42,923 bases of DNA from Nocardia sp. (GTDB lineage Bacteria > Actinomycetota > Actinomycetes > Mycobacteriales > Mycobacteriaceae). Where the stretch lies: NCBI RefSeq assembly GCF_025465275.1, contig NZ_JAODNK010000147.1, positions 1 to 42,923 of the forward strand, in the 5' to 3' direction. The notes under the pieces were generated by a model. It was not told where the DNA came from and made no database searches. It was given only the letters and a program-made list of their open reading frames with translations. Of the stretch, positions 41,498 to 42,923 are shown piece by piece; the stretch's first letter is position 1; every line of letters starts with the position of its first letter. The translations under genes and the position numbers were made by a program.

Positions 41498-42658
41498 TCA
41501 GCGCAGCAGTTCGACGATCGTGCAGTTGGCCATGCCGCCGCCCTCACACATCGTCTGCAGGCCGTATCGAATGCCGTTGTCCCGCATGTGATTGATCATC
41601 GTCGTCATGATTCGAGCGCCCGAGGCCCCCAGCGGGTGGCCCATCGCGATAGCGCCGCCGTTCGGGTTCAATCGCGATTCGTCCGCTCCGGTCTCGTGCA
41701 GCCACGCCAGCGGAACCGGGGCGAACGCCTCGTTGACTTCGTATACACCGATGTCGGACATCGAGAGCCCGGATCGGTTGAGCGCCTTCGCCGTTGCCGG
41801 GATCGGGGCGGTCAGCATGATCACCGGGTCGTCGCCGGTGACCACAGCGGTGTGCACCCGGCAGATCGGCCGCAGGCCCAGTTCCCGCGCGCGATCGGAG
41901 GTCATCATGAGCAGTGCGGCCGCGCCATCGCTGACCTGAGACGAATTGCCCGCGTGGATAACACCGTCCGCTTTGAAGACGGGTTTCAGCGCAGCCAGGG
42001 TCTCCACCGACGTTCCCCGTCGCAGGCCCTGATCCACCGACAAGGAGCCGCCATCGGCGGTCGGCACCGTGGTGATCTGCGCGTCGAAGACGCCGGAATC
42101 GATGGCGGCCGCGAGCTTTTCGTGCGATTGCGCCGAGAATACATCGACTCGTTCGCGATCCAATCCCCACTTCTCGGCGATCATTTCGGCGCCGAGACCC
42201 TGATTGAAGCCGGTGCCGTAGCGTTCGGCCACCAGTGGTCCGCCGGGCAGACCGAACTGATCTGTCGCCCAGGTGGCTCCGATCGGAACGGCCGACATAA
42301 TCTCGACACCACCCGCGACGGCGACGTCGTATTGCCCGGAGATCAGCCCGGCCGCAGCGAAATGGACCGACTGCTGCGAAGATCCGCACTGCCGGTCGAT
42401 CGTGGAGGCCGGTACGGACTCCGGCCAACCGGCGCCGAGAACGCCCATGCGGCCCACATTGCCGGCCTGCTGCCCGGTTTGGTTCACACAGCCCCACACC
42501 ACGTCATCGACGACGGCGGGGTCGAGCCCATTGCGTTCGGCCAGCGCATTCAACACGTGGGCCGACAGGTCCGCCGAATGGTAGTGCGCGAGGGCGCCGC
42601 CTCGTTTGCCGATCGGGGTTCGCACCGCGTCGACGATCACCGCATCACGAATGGCCAT
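41498..42658 (-). CDS. Thiolase (acetyl-CoA acyltransferase)
   Basis: A 386-residue degradative thiolase. The nucleophile Cys91 is in DRQCGSSQQ, His341 in GHPLGASGA and the second cysteine Cys371 in CEGGGMAN, so all catalytic positions are intact. The AVRTPIGKRGGALAHYHSADLSAHVLNALAERN start resembles FadA5/FadA6-type thiolases of actinobacterial steroid clusters. It cleaves a 3-oxoacyl-CoA to acetyl-CoA and a shortened acyl-CoA. ATG 42658 is followed upstream by the DoxX gene 19 bases away. It precedes the DUF35/Ltp operon with 118 bases between them, which hold an operator, so it may be a separate unit. Confidence 0.93.
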   Translation of the reverse strand: MAIRDAVIVDAVRTPIGKRGGALAHYHSADLSAHVLNALAERNGLDPAVVDDVVWGCVNQTGQQAGNVGRMGVLGAGWPESVPASTIDRQCGSSQQSVHFAAAGLISGQYDVAVAGGVEIMSAVPIGATWATDQFGLPGGPLVAERYGTGFNQGLGAEMIAEKWGLDRERVDVFSAQSHEKLAAAIDSGVFDAQITTVPTADGGSLSVDQGLRRGTSVETLAALKPVFKADGVIHAGNSSQVSDGAAALLMMTSDRARELGLRPICRVHTAVVTGDDPVIMLTAPIPATAKALNRSGLSMSDIGVYEVNEAFAPVPLAWLHETGADESRLNPNGGAIAMGHPLGASGARIMTTMINHMRDNGIRYGLQTMCEGGGMANCTIVELLR

Positions 42659-42677
42659 GCTGTGTACTCCTTTGAGA

Positions 42678-42923
42678 TCAAGCCGATATTTCCGATTTTG
42701 GTCTGCGCCAACTGGTTCCGAGCGCGAGCGCCCCGGCGAGGCCGCCGAGTACCGCCGCTATTGCCAGGCCGGGCCACCCGGCGATACTGATGTCGAACAG
42801 GTTGTCCAGCGACCATGAACCACCGCCGGACGCGCCGATCGCCGCCGCGACCACAATGATCATCAGCACGTACTCGTACCCCTCACCAGGGCGAAAGATG
42901 AAGAACCCGTTACGAATATGGTT
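42678..42923 (-). CDS. DoxX family membrane protein, C-terminal part (cut by window end)
   Basis: The frame enters from the right edge as NHIRNGFFIFRPGEGYEYV, the typical DoxX loop, and gives 81 residues. It continues with a membrane helix (LMIIVVAAAIGASGGG), the SWSLDNLFDISIAG motif and a last helix (PGLAIAAVLGGLAGALALGT), then a basic tail. DoxX proteins are four-helix membrane proteins linked to redox or quinone handling. The internal GTG at 42869 is not a start, since the conserved loop continues upstream. The gene is 19 bases before the thiolase on the same strand and is probably in its operon. Confidence 0.85.
   Translation of the reverse strand, partial: NHIRNGFFIFRPGEGYEYVLMIIVVAAAIGASGGGSWSLDNLFDISIAGWPGLAIAAVLGGLAGALALGTSWRRPKSEISA

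Noticed and set aside
41474..42790. 438-codon open frame on the plus strand
   Set aside because: Antisense to the thiolase with all catalytic motifs intact on the other strand; sequence is Arg/His/Gly-rich without domains.
1..42923. CRISPR arrays, insertion sequences, tRNA or rRNA genes, riboswitches
   Set aside because: No regularly spaced repeats, transposase motifs, terminal inverted repeats, cloverleaf sequences or recognisable riboswitch cores were found by reading both strands.

Overview
The window is high-GC DNA with GTG and TTG starts, tightly packed operons and several probable leaderless transcripts. Its gene families point to a mycolic-acid actinobacterium of the Nocardia/Rhodococcus/Mycobacterium group, most likely Nocardia or a close relative. 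These families are a conservon (sensor kinase, roadblock, DUF742, small GTPase), an F420-type LLM oxidoreductase, an FprB-type ferredoxin reductase, two MmyB-type XRE regulators and an Ltp/DUF35 pair. I see no tRNA, rRNA, insertion sequence, CRISPR array or prophage. The genus is inference. The window is dominated by catabolic genes for a carboxylic, cyclic or steroid/terpenoid-like substrate, punctuated by TetR/XRE regulators and AT-rich palindromes.

Layout. 1-3.6 kb: end of an NTF2-like protein, a glycine-rich remnant, a decayed SDR, a GMC oxidoreductase and a divergent XRE/MmyB regulator, closed by a perfect 19-bp bidirectional terminator. 3.6-7.0 kb: an NTF2-like protein, then a four-gene ATGA-coupled operon (maleate isomerase-type racemase, VOC protein, 81-aa unknown, alpha/beta hydrolase). 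7.0-10.3 kb: a TetR regulator with its terminator, an SDR and a benzaldehyde-type aldehyde dehydrogenase. Near-identical operator-like sites lie in front of the racemase operon and the dehydrogenase. 10.3-14 kb: aryl-type CoA/AMP ligase, SDR and HSL-type esterase, all forward. 14-18 kb: DapB-like dehydrogenase, a second acyl-CoA ligase and a divergent enoyl-CoA hydratase.

17.9-20.8 kb: an AurF-type diiron oxygenase, an FprB-like ferredoxin reductase and a TetR regulator in one operon, which looks like a self-contained oxygenase system. 21.1-24.9 kb: the four-gene conservon. 25.1-29 kb: acyl-CoA dehydrogenase, divergent from a CoA ligase and a CitE-like lyase. 29-32.7 kb: a lytic transglycosylase lipoprotein, a Thr-rich membrane protein, a 925-base gene-free stretch and a second XRE/MmyB regulator. 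32.8-35.8 kb: a truncated DUF35 remnant, an MFS transporter and an alpha/beta hydrolase. 35.8-42.9 kb: a reverse operon of DUF35, Ltp aldolase-like protein, fused double CaiB/BaiF CoA-transferase, LLM oxidoreductase and a catalytically odd isochorismatase-fold protein, preceded by a thiolase and the end of a DoxX protein.

Together the enzymes could activate an acid to its CoA thioester (three ligases, one CoA-transferase), desaturate and hydrate it (ACAD, ECH), oxidise it (SDRs, GMC, ALDH, LLM) and cleave it (thiolase, Ltp/DUF35, CitE). The substrate cannot be read from the sequence. The most unusual signals are regulatory: three families of repeated palindromes (TCAACACnnGnGTCGA, TATATAATATA and ATAGTAnnTACTAT) that link distant operons, several lying inside or next to recognisable promoters.
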